Shown piece after piece: positions 24,227 through 33,575 of a stretch of DNA of 64,000 nucleotides. The position numbers were made by a program, and so were the translations under genes. Where the stretch lies: assembly GCA_900556875.1 (NCBI GenBank), contig USQQ01000002.1, positions 1 through 64,000 of the forward strand, read 5' to 3'. Position 1 is the first letter of the stretch. Each line of letters opens with the position of its first letter. The notes under the pieces were generated by a model. It made no database searches and was not told the origin of the DNA. It saw nothing but the letters and a program-made list of their open reading frames with translations. The DNA is from an uncultured Collinsella sp. (GTDB taxonomy: Bacteria; Actinomycetota; Coriobacteriia; Coriobacteriales; Coriobacteriaceae).

Positions 24227-26179
24227 ATGACAGCCGCCGATCCCAAAAAGAAAAAGAAGAAGCGCAAGAAGAAAGAGTCCCTTGAGCATAAGCGCAACCG
24301 CATCCTGGTAGCACTGGGCATTTTTGCCGTTGTTTATGCCCTCGACGAGCTCGGCGCCCTCACTATCGCATTTGGGGAGCCCGGCAACATCTACGCCAGC
24401 TTTGTGCTGTTCCTCGTGCCGTTTTTGATTGCCGGCTACGACGTACTGCAAAAGGCATTCAATAACATCCGCCGCGGCAAGGCCTTCGACGAGAGCTTCC
24501 TCATGGCCGTCGCGACCATCGGCGCGTTTGCCATGGTGCTCTTCCCCGACACCGACCCGCACATGGCCGAAGGCGCCGCTGTCATGCTGTTCTACCAGGT
24601 CGGCGAGTTGTTCCAGGCATACGCCGTGGGCAAGAGCCGCAAGTCGATCAGTGCCATGATGAACATCGCGCCCGACTACGCTAACGTCGAGCAAGCCGAC
24701 GGCACACTCGAACAGGTCTTTCCCGATGACATCGCCGTCGGCACCGTGATCGTGGTCAAGCCCGGCGAGCGCGTGCCTATCGACGGCGTCATCGTCGAGG
24801 GCGAAACCCAGCTCGACACCGCCGCACTCACGGGCGAGTCGGTTCCCCGCCCGGCCAAGACCGGCGACGATATCATCAGCGGTTGCATCAACATGACGGG
24901 CCTCATCCACGTGCGCACCACCAAGCCCTTTGGCGAGTCAACCGTCGCGCGTGTTCTGGAGCTCGTGGAGAATGCCAGCGAAAAGAAGGCGCGCACCGAG
25001 AACTTCATCACGCGCTTTGCCCGCGTCTACACCCCCGCCGTCACTGGCGCTGCCGCGGTGCTCGCGCTTGGCGGCGGCCTGGTGACTGGCGCTTGGTCCG
25101 ATTGGATCCTGCGCGGCCTGACCTTCCTGGTCGTCAGCTGCCCGTGCGCCCTCGTGATCAGCGTACCGTTGAGTTTCTTTGGCGGCATCGGCGGCGCGTC
25201 CAAGCTGGGCGTTCTCATCAAGGGCTCCAACTACCTCGAGACGCTCGCCGACGTGGACACCATCGTCTTCGACAAAACGGGCACCCTCACCAACGGCACG
25301 TTCTCAGTCGTCGCGGTGCACCCCGAGGCTGGCTATACCGAGCAGTCGCTGCTCGAAGTCACAGCCCTTTCTGAGTCGTTCTCCGATCACCCCATCGCGC
25401 AGTCCGTGCGCGACGCCTACCAGGGCGAGGTCGACCCCAAGCGCGTGAGCGACTCCGCCAACGACGCGGGCCACGGCGTGACGGCAACCATCGACGGCAA
25501 GCACGTCGTCGTTGGCAACGCTAAGATGCTCGCCGCGGCCGGCGTTGAAGCACCGGACTGCGAGGTTGCCGGCACGATCCTCCACGTGCTCGTTGACGGC
25601 GTGTACGCCGGCCACATCGTGATTGCAGACACCGTTAAGGCCGATGCGGAGCAAACGATTCGCGACCTGCATGCCGCCGGTATCAACCGCACCGTCATGC
25701 TCACGGGCGACCGCGAGGAGGTTGCAGCGTCTGTGGCCAAGCAACTCGGTCTCGACGAGTTCCACGCGCAGCTCCTGCCGGGCGACAAGGTCGAGCGCGT
25801 TGAGGCGTTGCTCGCGGCCGAAAGTGGCAAGGGCAAGCTCGCCTTTGTCGGTGACGGCATCAACGACGCGCCTGTGCTTACGCGCGCCGATGTGGGCATT
25901 GCCATGGGCGCCATGGGATCCGACGCTGCGATTGAGGCCGCCGACGTGGTGCTCATGGATGACAAACCGTCCAACATCTCCCGTTCGATCCGCGTAGCAC
26001 GCAAGACCATGTCGATTGTTTGGCAGAACATCATCTTTGCGCTGGGTATTAAGCTGCTGATTTTGGTGCTGGCAGCGCTGGGCATCGCCAATATGTGGCT
26101 TGCTGTCTTTGGCGACGTGGGCGTGGCGATCATCGCCATCCTGAACGCCATGCGCGCGATGGGTGTCAAGAACCTGTAG
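24227..26179 (+). CDS. Zn2+/Cd2+/Pb2+-type P1B ATPase
   Basis: A 650-residue heavy-metal-exporting ATPase. It begins with a lysine-rich tail (KKKKKKRKKK), then membrane helices, the actuator motif TGES, the transport site SCPCALVIS, the phosphorylation site DKTGTLT, HP locus SDHPIAQS, and the hinge GDGINDAPVL. SCPCAL with the upstream ArsR alpha-5-type sensor suggests Zn/Cd/Pb rather than copper. It lacks an N-terminal HMA domain, which is encoded separately upstream. GAGAGGTTTG precedes the ATG. Confidence 0.95.
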   Translation: MTAADPKKKKKKRKKKESLEHKRNRILVALGIFAVVYALDELGALTIAFGEPGNIYASFVLFLVPFLIAGYDVLQKAFNNIRRGKAFDESFLMAVATIGAFAMVLFPDTDPHMAEGAAVMLFYQVGELFQAYAVGKSRKSISAMMNIAPDYANVEQADGTLEQVFPDDIAVGTVIVVKPGERVPIDGVIVEGETQLDTAALTGESVPRPAKTGDDIISGCINMTGLIHVRTTKPFGESTVARVLELVENASEKKARTENFITRFARVYTPAVTGAAAVLALGGGLVTGAWSDWILRGLTFLVVSCPCALVISVPLSFFGGIGGASKLGVLIKGSNYLETLADVDTIVFDKTGTLTNGTFSVVAVHPEAGYTEQSLLEVTALSESFSDHPIAQSVRDAYQGEVDPKRVSDSANDAGHGVTATIDGKHVVVGNAKMLAAAGVEAPDCEVAGTILHVLVDGVYAGHIVIADTVKADAEQTIRDLHAAGINRTVMLTGDREEVAASVAKQLGLDEFHAQLLPGDKVERVEALLAAESGKGKLAFVGDGINDAPVLTRADVGIAMGAMGSDAAIEAADVVLMDDKPSNISRSIRVARKTMSIVWQNIIFALGIKLLILVLAALGIANMWLAVFGDVGVAIIAILNAMRAMGVKNL

Positions 26180-26331
26180 CGCCTGTGGTCCCGGCCTGCG
26201 ATGACGTTGCTGGTGGTTCTTGGGCATCGCTTGCTGGCGGGGTTCCTTGGCTGAGTTAGACTTGGTTGGTAGGGCCTCCTGTCCCGGTCGCCGGTTCGCG
26301 CTTTGCGCGAACGGCGCGCTACTGGGGAACG

Positions 26332-26721
26332 TTAGTCGGTCATTGTTGGGGCCGATGTGCCGTCCCGGCCCAGCATTGCCCTTAGCTTCTCAAAGCTTTC
26401 CTCGCTCAGGCAGTGCTCCATGTGACACCCCTCTTGTGAGGCAACCTCTTCCGAAACGCCTGCGTCCTCGAGCAGCCCAACAAAAAAGCAATGGCGCTTC
26501 CACATTTGGCGAGCGACCTCCAGGCCACGCTCCGTCAGATGAACGTCGCGTTTACCCATTTCGACATAGCCGTTGTTCTCCAGCGTCGCCATGGCTTTAG
26601 AGACGCTCGCCTTGGTCACACCCAGGTATTCAGAGACGTCGATTGAGCGCACCGTGCCTTGGCGCTGCGACAGAACGTAGATCGATTCGAGATAGTCTTC
26701 TCCAGATTCACGTAGGGCCAT
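26332..26721 (-). CDS. MntR/DtxR family metal-dependent regulator
   Basis: A 129-residue iron- or manganese-dependent repressor with helix-turn-helix VSEYLGVTKASVSKAMATL and a short dimerisation domain without an SH3 domain. Metal ligands are readable: GEDYLESIY matches D8/E11 of Bacillus MntR, KRHCFF its H77, and CHMEH gives C-x-x-E-H where MntR has E-x-x-E-H and DtxR has C-x-x-E-H. The set is therefore a mixture. GAAAGGCGGCCC precedes the ATG. It is convergent with the P-type ATPase and may belong to a separate regulon. Confidence 0.88.
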   Translation of the reverse strand: MALRESGEDYLESIYVLSQRQGTVRSIDVSEYLGVTKASVSKAMATLENNGYVEMGKRDVHLTERGLEVARQMWKRHCFFVGLLEDAGVSEEVASQEGCHMEHCLSEESFEKLRAMLGRDGTSAPTMTD

Positions 26722-26760
26722 GGGCCGCCTTTCGCGATGGCTTCTAGTTAGCCTTTGGAT

Positions 26761-26791
26761 ACTTTTGCCTGATTTACTTTACCGCAAAAGT
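26761..26791. promoter_or_regulatory. Inverted repeat upstream of the MntR/DtxR gene
   Basis: ACTTTTGC (26761-26768) and GCAAAAGT (26784-26791) are perfectly complementary with a 15-base spacer. On the minus strand TTGCGG and AAGTAT are 17 bases apart in the same stretch, a possible promoter. Autoregulation is a guess. Confidence 0.35.
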
Positions 26792-26932
26792 TGCCCATGT
26801 CTTACTACATTGTTTGAAAAGTTAACCGTGTTTCACAAAATGTGCAGCACAGGGGCGGAGCGATGACACACTCGCAAGGAGTGTCCCCAACTGCCGGCAG
26901 AAACGGAACGTCACCAAGTGCCGAATCCGCAG

Positions 26933-27703
26933 CTACACCAGCCCAAAGTGCTTGGCGGCGTTGAAGATCCCGTCGTCGTCCACGGCGGTCGTCACGTAGG
27001 TCGCTGCGGCCTTCACGGTCTCCTGCGCGTTACCCATGGCCACACTCGTGCCCACGGCAGAAAACATCGACAGGTCGTTCTCGCCGTCGCCAAAGGCGAT
27101 CGCCTCGCTCGCGTCGACACCCAGGCGCTCCAGCGTCGCCGCCACGCCCAAGTCCTTGCCGCCGTTGGCGGGGATAATGTCGCAGAACAGGTCGCACCAG
27201 CGCGTGGTGAGCGAATGCGACACCGCGTCGGCCACGATATGCTCGTCGGCCGGGTCCACAAACGCGCAAAACTGGTAGACCGGCGCGTCAAAGGCGTGGT
27301 CAAACGGCTCCTCGTGATAGACGATTCCCGCGTTGCTGCCGGCCGCCACCACGCGCTCGGACAGGCGATTCACAAACGAGTTCTCGCCCTGCATGCACAG
27401 CGAGTCGTAGCACCCCTCGGCCACCTGGTCCACAATCACCGCGACGTCGTCCGGATCGATCGGGCAGCTGCGGTAGGTGCCTTTGGCATCAAAGCAGTGC
27501 TGGCCCGAGAGCGTAATGTACGCATCCCAGCCCAGGTCGAGCAGCCAATCGGGCATCTGATAGGTCGGGCGGCCCGTGGCGATCACGCACGCGATCCCCT
27601 GCTCATGAAAGCTGTCGAGCACCTGCTGCGCCGACGCCGGAATCCGATGGGTCTTAAAGCTCAGCAGCGTGCCGTCGATATCGAAAAACGCGGCTTTGAT
27701 CAT
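26933..27703 (-). CDS. Cof-type HAD hydrolase
   Basis: A 256-residue haloacid-dehalogenase phosphatase of the Cof (IIB cap) type. Motifs are FFDIDGTLLS at the N-terminus, VIATGRPTYQ for motif II, the lysine of NGGKDLGVA, and AFGDGENDLSMF for motif IV. It probably dephosphorylates sugar phosphates or a nucleotide-like metabolite. Its ATG follows the ABC-F stop by 6 bases, with GAGGAG lying across that stop, so the two are one operon. Confidence 0.92.
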   Translation of the reverse strand: MIKAAFFDIDGTLLSFKTHRIPASAQQVLDSFHEQGIACVIATGRPTYQMPDWLLDLGWDAYITLSGQHCFDAKGTYRSCPIDPDDVAVIVDQVAEGCYDSLCMQGENSFVNRLSERVVAAGSNAGIVYHEEPFDHAFDAPVYQFCAFVDPADEHIVADAVSHSLTTRWCDLFCDIIPANGGKDLGVAATLERLGVDASEAIAFGDGENDLSMFSAVGTSVAMGNAQETVKAAATYVTTAVDDDGIFNAAKHFGLV

Positions 27704-27709
27704 CCTCGT

Positions 27710-29569
27710 TTACTCCTCGCCCTCGAGCTTTTCGCTCGCCTCGAGCCACGCCATCTCCAGCTCGTCCATGGCGGCATGGGCCTCGTCGATCTTTGCCTGC
27801 TGCTCGCCGAGCGCCGTGTAGTTGGTGGGATCGACCTGGGCCATCGCGGCCTCGGCCTCCTCCACGCGGGCGCGCTGCGTCTCCATTTTGCGCTCGAGCG
27901 AGCTCACCTCGCGGCGGAGCTTCTGGCGTTCGGCGTTGGAAAGGCCATTGGGCTGGCCGCTCGACTTGGGCTTTTCGGCCGCAACCGCTGCGGCGCCGGT
28001 GTCGAACGTGCCGGTCTTGGCGCTCGGCGCGCCCACGGGCTCGCCCTCGGCCGTGGCGTTGCACAGGCGCAGGTACTGGTCGACGCCGCCGGGCATATGC
28101 GTCAGATGACCGTCAAGCAGCGCCCACTGCTGGTCGGTCACGTGCTCCATCAAGAAGCGGTCGTGCGTCACCAGGATCAGCGTGCCCGGCCAGCCGTCGA
28201 GCAGATCCTCGACAATCGCCAGCATGTCGGTATCCAAGTCGTTGCCCGGCTCGTCCAGGATAAGCACGTTGGGCTCGTCCAGGATCGTCAGCAGCAGCGA
28301 CAGGCGACGGCGCTGGCCGCCCGAAAGATCGCCGATGCGGCTCCAGAGCTGCTGGGTCGTAAAGCCCAGGCGCTCGCAAAGCTTCTCGGGCGAGGTCTCC
28401 TTGCCGTCGATGACGTAATACTTCTTATAATTGCTCAGAACCTCGCGGATCGTGTCACCCATGTAGGGCTCGAGCTCCTCGAGCTGCTGCGACAGCACGC
28501 CAAAGCGCACCGTCTGGCCGATCTTCACGCGGCCGCGCAGGGGCGCGATCTTGCCCTGAATCACGTCGAGCAAGGTCGACTTGCCGGCACCGTTCTCACC
28601 CAGCAGACCATAGCGGTCGCCCGCGCCGATGAGCCAGGTCACGTCGGAGAGCACCTGCTTGGGCGCGCCGTCGGTATCCGCATAGCCGGCGTCCACGTCG
28701 ACCACGTCGATAACCTGCTTGCCCAGACGGCTCACCGCCAGGCGCTTGAGCTCCAGCTCGTCGCGCACAGGCGGCACGTCGGCGATGAGCTCGCGGGCGG
28801 CTTCCACGCGAAACTTGGGCTTAGTGGAACGGGCCTGGGCGCCACGGCTCAGCCATGCAAGCTCCTTGCGCGCCATGTTGCGACGGCGCTCCTCGGTAAC
28901 CGCGGCCATGCGGTCGCGCTCCACGCGCTGCAGGATGTAGGCCGAGTAGCCGCCCTCGAAGGGATCGACCTGGCCGTCGTGGACCTCCCACATGCTGGTG
29001 CAGACCTCGTCCAAGAACCAGCGATCGTGCGTGACCACGAGCATGGCGCCCTGACCGCGCTGCCAGCGAGCCCTAAGATGACGCGCGAGCCAGTTGATGG
29101 TGCGCATGTCCAGGTGGTTGGTGGGCTCGTCGAGCATGAGCACGTCGTAGTCGCCGATCAGCAGGCGCGCAAGGTCCACGCGACGGCGCTGACCGCCCGA
29201 AAGCTCGCCCACCGTGCCCTCCCAGGGCACATCGCTAATGAGGCCAGCCAGGATCTGGCGCGTGCGGGGGCTCGAGGCCCACTCGTACTCGGGCGTGTCG
29301 CCCACAACGGCATGATGTACGGTATCGGTGTCGACAAGCTGGTCCTTTTGGCCGAGCAGTCCGATCGTGGTGCCGCGGCGGTGCGTCACGCGTCCGTCGT
29401 CGGGTTCCAGCGTGCCGGCGAGCACGCTCAGCAGCGTCGACTTGCCGTCGCCGTTTTTACCGACAATACCAATGCGGTCGCCCTCGCCCACGCCGAGCGT
29501 TACGCTATCGAAAATATGCTTGGTGGGAAACTCTAGGCTGACGGAATCGCATCCCAAAAGAATCGCCAT
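27710..29569 (-). CDS. ABC-F family ATPase
   Basis: 619 residues with two ATP-binding cassettes and no membrane segments. Walker A sequences are GKNGDGKST and GENGAGKST, each followed by LSGGQRRR signatures and a DEP(T/G)N D-loop. A C-terminal charged coiled coil (SSLERKMETQRARVEEAEAA) resembles Uup. ABC-F proteins act on the ribosome, in translation quality control or antibiotic protection; this one looks like a housekeeping Uup-type rather than a resistance factor. The start at 29569 follows GAAGGAGCAG; the frame extends to 29725 through a palindromic repeat. Confidence 0.9.
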   Translation of the reverse strand: MAILLGCDSVSLEFPTKHIFDSVTLGVGEGDRIGIVGKNGDGKSTLLSVLAGTLEPDDGRVTHRRGTTIGLLGQKDQLVDTDTVHHAVVGDTPEYEWASSPRTRQILAGLISDVPWEGTVGELSGGQRRRVDLARLLIGDYDVLMLDEPTNHLDMRTINWLARHLRARWQRGQGAMLVVTHDRWFLDEVCTSMWEVHDGQVDPFEGGYSAYILQRVERDRMAAVTEERRRNMARKELAWLSRGAQARSTKPKFRVEAARELIADVPPVRDELELKRLAVSRLGKQVIDVVDVDAGYADTDGAPKQVLSDVTWLIGAGDRYGLLGENGAGKSTLLDVIQGKIAPLRGRVKIGQTVRFGVLSQQLEELEPYMGDTIREVLSNYKKYYVIDGKETSPEKLCERLGFTTQQLWSRIGDLSGGQRRRLSLLLTILDEPNVLILDEPGNDLDTDMLAIVEDLLDGWPGTLILVTHDRFLMEHVTDQQWALLDGHLTHMPGGVDQYLRLCNATAEGEPVGAPSAKTGTFDTGAAAVAAEKPKSSGQPNGLSNAERQKLRREVSSLERKMETQRARVEEAEAAMAQVDPTNYTALGEQQAKIDEAHAAMDELEMAWLEASEKLEGEE

Positions 29570-29628
29570 ATGCCCTGCTCCTTCGTAGAAATTCAACGTT
29601 GTCCATGATAGCAGCGAGCCCCACCCCA

Positions 29629-29664
29629 AACCACCACGAAGGTGCCTGTCCCCTTTGTGGTGGT
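29629..29664. repeat. GGTGGT palindromic repeat, full copy
   Basis: Arms AACCACCACGAAGG (29629-29642) and 29652-29664 with one mismatch and a 9-base loop, between the pstB end and the ABC-F start. Confidence 0.85.
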
Positions 29665-29774
29665 CGTTTCGGTCGCAGAGCAAAAAGGCGGGCCATCTCG
29701 CAAAAGAGATGACCCGCCTCTCCAATCAGTCCCACGGCAACCATGGCCGCCGCGGGCCTCAAGCATGTCCCGGA

Positions 29775-30647
29775 CTAGGAGAACATGCCGGTGAGGTAAT
29801 CATTCAGCCGCTTATCCTTGGGCCGTTGGAAAATCTCGTCGGTCTCGTCGTACTCGACCATATCGCCCATGTAGAAGAACGCCGTGCGGTTGGACACGCG
29901 CGACGCCTGCTCCATGTTGTGCGTCACGATGACGATGGCGCGCCCGGCAACGATCGACGACATGAGGTCCTCGATTGCCAGCGTCGAGATGGGGTCGAGC
30001 GCCGAGCAGGGCTCGTCGAACAGAATCACGTCGGGGTTGAGCGCCAGCGTGCGCGCGATGCACAAACGCTGCTGCTGGCCGCCCGAAAGCGCGTAGGCGC
30101 TCTTGTCCAGCTTGTCCTTGACCTCGTCCCACAGCGCCGCACCGCGCAAGCTCTCCTCGACCATGCGGTCGAGCTCGTCGCGGTCGGTGATGCCGTGGCG
30201 CTTGGGCGCAAACGTGATGTTGTCGCGAATGGACTTGCGGAACGGGTTTGGCTGCTGGAACACCATGCCAATGGAACGGCGCAGCTCGTAGGTGTTCTCG
30301 GTCTTGGCGTTCACGTTGCGGCCGCGGTAGTTGATCTCGCCCTCCACGCGACAGCCGCGAATCTCGCGATTCATAAGGTTGAGGCTGCGCAAAAAGGTCG
30401 ACTTGCCGCAGCCCGAAGGCCCGATGAGCGCCGTGATCTCACCCTTGTGAAAGTCGAGCGACGTATTGTGCAGCGCATGGTGGTCGCCATAGTACACGTT
30501 GATGACCTTGGCGGAGAGCACGACCTCGTCGCTCACGGCCTTGCCGCTCACACGCACGTGCTTTTCGCTTTGCCCCACGCTCGACAGAAAGTCCTGGGTC
30601 TCGGACGTGGCCGCTTCGGTTGCGGGCGTTGTATTCATCTCGCTCAT
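29775..30647 (-). CDS. pstB: Phosphate ABC transporter ATP-binding protein
   Basis: 290 residues: Walker A GPSGCGKST, Q-loop VFQQPNPFRKSI typical of PstB, signature LSGGQQQRLCIARTLAL, Walker B VILFDEPCSALDP. An extra 40-residue N-terminus rich in T/S/E precedes the domain. Its ATG overlaps the pstA stop by 4 bases (ATGA). It is the last gene of pstSCAB. No phoU follows here, unlike the common order. Confidence 0.96.
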   Translation of the reverse strand: MSEMNTTPATEAATSETQDFLSSVGQSEKHVRVSGKAVSDEVVLSAKVINVYYGDHHALHNTSLDFHKGEITALIGPSGCGKSTFLRSLNLMNREIRGCRVEGEINYRGRNVNAKTENTYELRRSIGMVFQQPNPFRKSIRDNITFAPKRHGITDRDELDRMVEESLRGAALWDEVKDKLDKSAYALSGGQQQRLCIARTLALNPDVILFDEPCSALDPISTLAIEDLMSSIVAGRAIVIVTHNMEQASRVSNRTAFFYMGDMVEYDETDEIFQRPKDKRLNDYLTGMFS

Positions 30648-31570
30648 TCGGCCGTCATCCTCCTTGCCAGTTGCTTGCCCACGATACGGGCGATTACGTT
30701 AAACAGCAGCATGCAGATCATCAGCAGTGCCGCGGTGCCCCAGACGATCTGCTGGGCCTCGGGGCTGCCCTCGCCATAGATCTTGTAGATGTGCACGGCA
30801 AGCGACTCACCGGGACGGAACACGTTCCAGGCGCAGGTGGGGCTCGACAGGTTAAAGCTCAAGAAGTTCAGGCGAACCGGCGAGCTCATGCCCGAGGTAA
30901 AGAGCAACGCCGCGGCCTCGCCAAACACACGGCCGGCCGAAAGCACGATGCCGGTCACGATGGCGGGCATGGCCTCGGGAATCAGGATGTGCAGCGTGGC
31001 CTCCCAGCGGGTGAGGCCCATAGCCAGGCACGCATCGCGCTGGGCCTGCGGCACGTCCTCGAGCGCCTGCTGAATCACGCGCACCAGGATGGGGATGTTG
31101 AACATGGTGAGCGCGACGGCGCCGGAGATGATGGAGTACTTCCAGCCCAGCTGCACCGAGAACACCAGAAAGCCGAACATGCCCACGACGATGGAAGGCA
31201 GCGAAGACAGCGTCTCGATGGCGGTGGAGGCGATGTCGCGGATGGGCCCATCGGGCGCGTACTCGACCAGGAAGACCGCGCCGCCCAGGCTGATGGGCAC
31301 CGAGATGATCAGGGTAATCAGCAGCAGATAGAACGAGTCGAACAGCTGGTAGAGCACGCCGCCCTGGGTTCCGTTGGCGCGCGACGGCTGCGTGAGAAAG
31401 CCTGGTTGGAACAGCGTCGAGATGCCCTCGAACAGGATGTAGGCCACCATGGAGACGACGATGAGCATGACGATGGCGACGATCGCCGTCAGCACGCCCG
31501 TGGCGATGCGGTCCTGCTTTTGGACACGCCCGAGTCTCGCCTCGTCGATATGGATGCGTGTGCTAGCCAC
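30644..31570 (-). CDS. pstA: Phosphate ABC transporter permease PstA
   Basis: About 308 residues with six membrane segments and the EAA-like loop ALEDVPQAQRDACLAMGLTR. PstA supplies half of the membrane pore for high-affinity phosphate import. The start is taken as the GTG at 31570 that overlaps the pstC stop, with AAGGGGGCGAAGG upstream. The open frame extends to 31594, but those codons lie inside pstC. Confidence 0.93.
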   Translation of the reverse strand: MASTRIHIDEARLGRVQKQDRIATGVLTAIVAIVMLIVVSMVAYILFEGISTLFQPGFLTQPSRANGTQGGVLYQLFDSFYLLLITLIISVPISLGGAVFLVEYAPDGPIRDIASTAIETLSSLPSIVVGMFGFLVFSVQLGWKYSIISGAVALTMFNIPILVRVIQQALEDVPQAQRDACLAMGLTRWEATLHILIPEAMPAIVTGIVLSAGRVFGEAAALLFTSGMSSPVRLNFLSFNLSSPTCAWNVFRPGESLAVHIYKIYGEGSPEAQQIVWGTAALLMICMLLFNVIARIVGKQLARRMTAE

Positions 31571-32471
31571 GAGCCTTCGCCCCCTTGCGGCCAATGAGAT
31601 GGATGATCAGGATAAAGATGAGGCTCATACCCATCAGCAGCAGGCCGAGCGCCCACAAGACGTCGTCCTGGGCCGAGCCCTCGGCATAGACCGCCATGGA
31701 CGTGGTGAGCGTGGTGGTAATGGTGGACGCCGGCGACAGCAGCGACGTCGGCATGGCTTCGATGCCGCCGATAACCATGCGCACGGCGAGCGTTTCGCCA
31801 AAGGCGCGGGTCATGCCAAGGATGACCGCGGTCATGAGCGACGGCATGGCGGACTTGAGCACCACGTGCCAGATGGTCTGCCAGCGGGTGTAGCCCAGCG
31901 CGAGCGAGCCCTGACGGTAACTGTCGGGCACGGCGCGCAGGCCATCGACCGAAAGCGTGGTCATCGTCGGCAGAATCATGACGGCCAGCACGATGGCGCC
32001 GGGCAGGATGCCCAGACCCGTGCTCACGTGGAAAACGCTCTTCATAAGGCCGACAACCACGTGAAAGCCGATCAAGCCAAAGACGACCGAGGGAATGCCG
32101 GTCAAAAGCTCAATAAGCGGCTGAAAGATCTTGGAACCAAACTTAGGCTGGATCTCGACCGCAAAGATGGCGGAGCCGATGGCGATGGGCAGCGCGATAA
32201 GCGTGGAGAGCACCATGACCGCAAACGAGGTGACGATCAGGGGCAGGGCGCCGGTATAAGGCAGGCCGTTTTCGGCTGTGTTGGCCAGGTCCCACTTGGT
32301 GCCGGCGAAGAACTCGACGACCGAGACGCCGTCCTTGAGAAAAGCCGAGAGGCCCTTTTGGGCGACCATAAAGATGAGCGCGGCAACGACAAGCGTCACG
32401 AGCGCTACGCATGCGCCCGTGACGCCCAGGCCCACGTTCTCAAGGTCGCGTTTTGGCAGCTGTTTTGCCAT
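31563..32471 (-). CDS. pstC: Phosphate ABC transporter permease PstC
   Basis: 302 residues, six membrane segments, with the loop VPDSYRQGSLALGYTRW and the N-terminal GVSVVEFFAGTKWDL segment characteristic of PstC. It pairs with PstA in the membrane. GGAAAGG precedes the ATG. It lies 24 bases after pstS, and overlaps pstA, in one operon. Confidence 0.94.
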   Translation of the reverse strand: MAKQLPKRDLENVGLGVTGACVALVTLVVAALIFMVAQKGLSAFLKDGVSVVEFFAGTKWDLANTAENGLPYTGALPLIVTSFAVMVLSTLIALPIAIGSAIFAVEIQPKFGSKIFQPLIELLTGIPSVVFGLIGFHVVVGLMKSVFHVSTGLGILPGAIVLAVMILPTMTTLSVDGLRAVPDSYRQGSLALGYTRWQTIWHVVLKSAMPSLMTAVILGMTRAFGETLAVRMVIGGIEAMPTSLLSPASTITTTLTTSMAVYAEGSAQDDVLWALGLLLMGMSLIFILIIHLIGRKGAKARG

Positions 32472-32495
32472 TGCAAACCTTTCCGGGGCGATTAC

Positions 32496-33434
32496 TTATT
32501 TAGCGGATACCTTGCCGCTGGCGTCCTTGACGACCTTCATGGCAGAGACGGGGATAAAGCCCTGCTCCTCGACGAGCTTGCCCTGGACGTCGTCGGAAAG
32601 CATGAACTCCAGGAAGGCCTTGGTGGCCTCGTCGGCGTCCTTCGCGCAGTACATGTGCTCGGTCGCCCAGATCTTGAAGGAGTCGTCGGTGACGTTTGCG
32701 CTCTTGGGCTCCACGCCCTCGACCTTGATGGCGTTGAACTTGGAGTCGTCGAAGTGCGAGAAGTCGAGGTAGGAGATGGCATTGTCGGTGCTGCCCATCT
32801 GAGTCTGGACGTCGCCGGACTTGTCGAGCTCGGCGTCGCCCTTAAAGTCGACGGCCTCGTCGCCAAAGACGGCGGCCTCGAAGGTGGCGCGGGTGCCGGA
32901 GCCGGCCTTGCGGTTGAGAACGACGATCTTGGCGTCGTCGCCACCGACCTCCTTCCAGTTGGTGATCTGGCCGGAGAAGATGCCCTTGAGCTGCTCGAGG
33001 GACAGGTCATCGACCTTGACGTTCTTGGAGACGACAGGGCCCATGCCCACGACGGCGACCTCGTGATCGACGAGGTTCTTGACCTGATCGGCCTCGAGCT
33101 TGGTCTCGGCGAAGACGTCGGAGTTACCGATGGTAACGGTGCCGGCGGCGACAGCGGTCAGGCCCTTGCCCGAACCGTTGCCCGAACCGGAGACGGAGAC
33201 GTCGGGGTTGGCATCCATGAACTTCTCGGCAGCAGCCTCGACGAGAGCCTGGAACGAAGAGGCGCCGTCGTAGGTCACCTCGCCGGAGACGGACTCGGCA
33301 GCAGCGGCGCTACCCTTCTCGGCGGCGTCGGATGCGCCAGAGCCGCCGCAACCAACGAGACCGAGACCGACGATGCTGGCAAGACCACCAGCGAGGCCGA
33401 GGAACTGACGACGAGAATAAGCCTGATCGAGCAT
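32496..33434 (-). CDS. pstS: Phosphate-binding lipoprotein PstS
   Basis: A 312-residue substrate-binding protein. The N-terminus has a twin-arginine signal (YSRRQFLGLAGG) followed by a lipobox (LGLVGC), so it is probably a Tat-exported lipoprotein. The phosphate-binding elements DGASSFQALV, GSGNGSGKG and NRKAGSGTRATFE are present. The start at 33434 follows GAAAGGAAG; the frame is open to 33524 without such a site. It is the first gene of pstSCAB, behind a possible PHO-box. Confidence 0.95.
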   Translation of the reverse strand: MLDQAYSRRQFLGLAGGLASIVGLGLVGCGGSGASDAAEKGSAAAAESVSGEVTYDGASSFQALVEAAAEKFMDANPDVSVSGSGNGSGKGLTAVAAGTVTIGNSDVFAETKLEADQVKNLVDHEVAVVGMGPVVSKNVKVDDLSLEQLKGIFSGQITNWKEVGGDDAKIVVLNRKAGSGTRATFEAAVFGDEAVDFKGDAELDKSGDVQTQMGSTDNAISYLDFSHFDDSKFNAIKVEGVEPKSANVTDDSFKIWATEHMYCAKDADEATKAFLEFMLSDDVQGKLVEEQGFIPVSAMKVVKDASGKVSAK

Positions 33435-33575
33435 GATCTTCCTTTCATACATGCGACTCGCGGACACCCTGCCCGCTTTGCTGTTTGGAAAGATACGTCC
33501 CCGATCGGGCAGCGCCCGCGCCAACTGCTGTTTCTTACGGGCATTTGATAGACCCTTACCGCAAGCTATGCGCGG

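Noticed and set aside
26918..29536. A plus-strand ORF of 872 codons opposite the HAD and ABC-F genes
   Set aside because: Both minus-strand proteins carry full catalytic motifs. The plus-strand frame is open because of GC-rich codon bias and reads as H/R/A/V-rich filler.
31449..33548. A plus-strand ORF of 699 codons across pstA, pstC and pstS
   Set aside because: Antisense to three clearly identified transporter genes; no ribosome site or recognisable domain.
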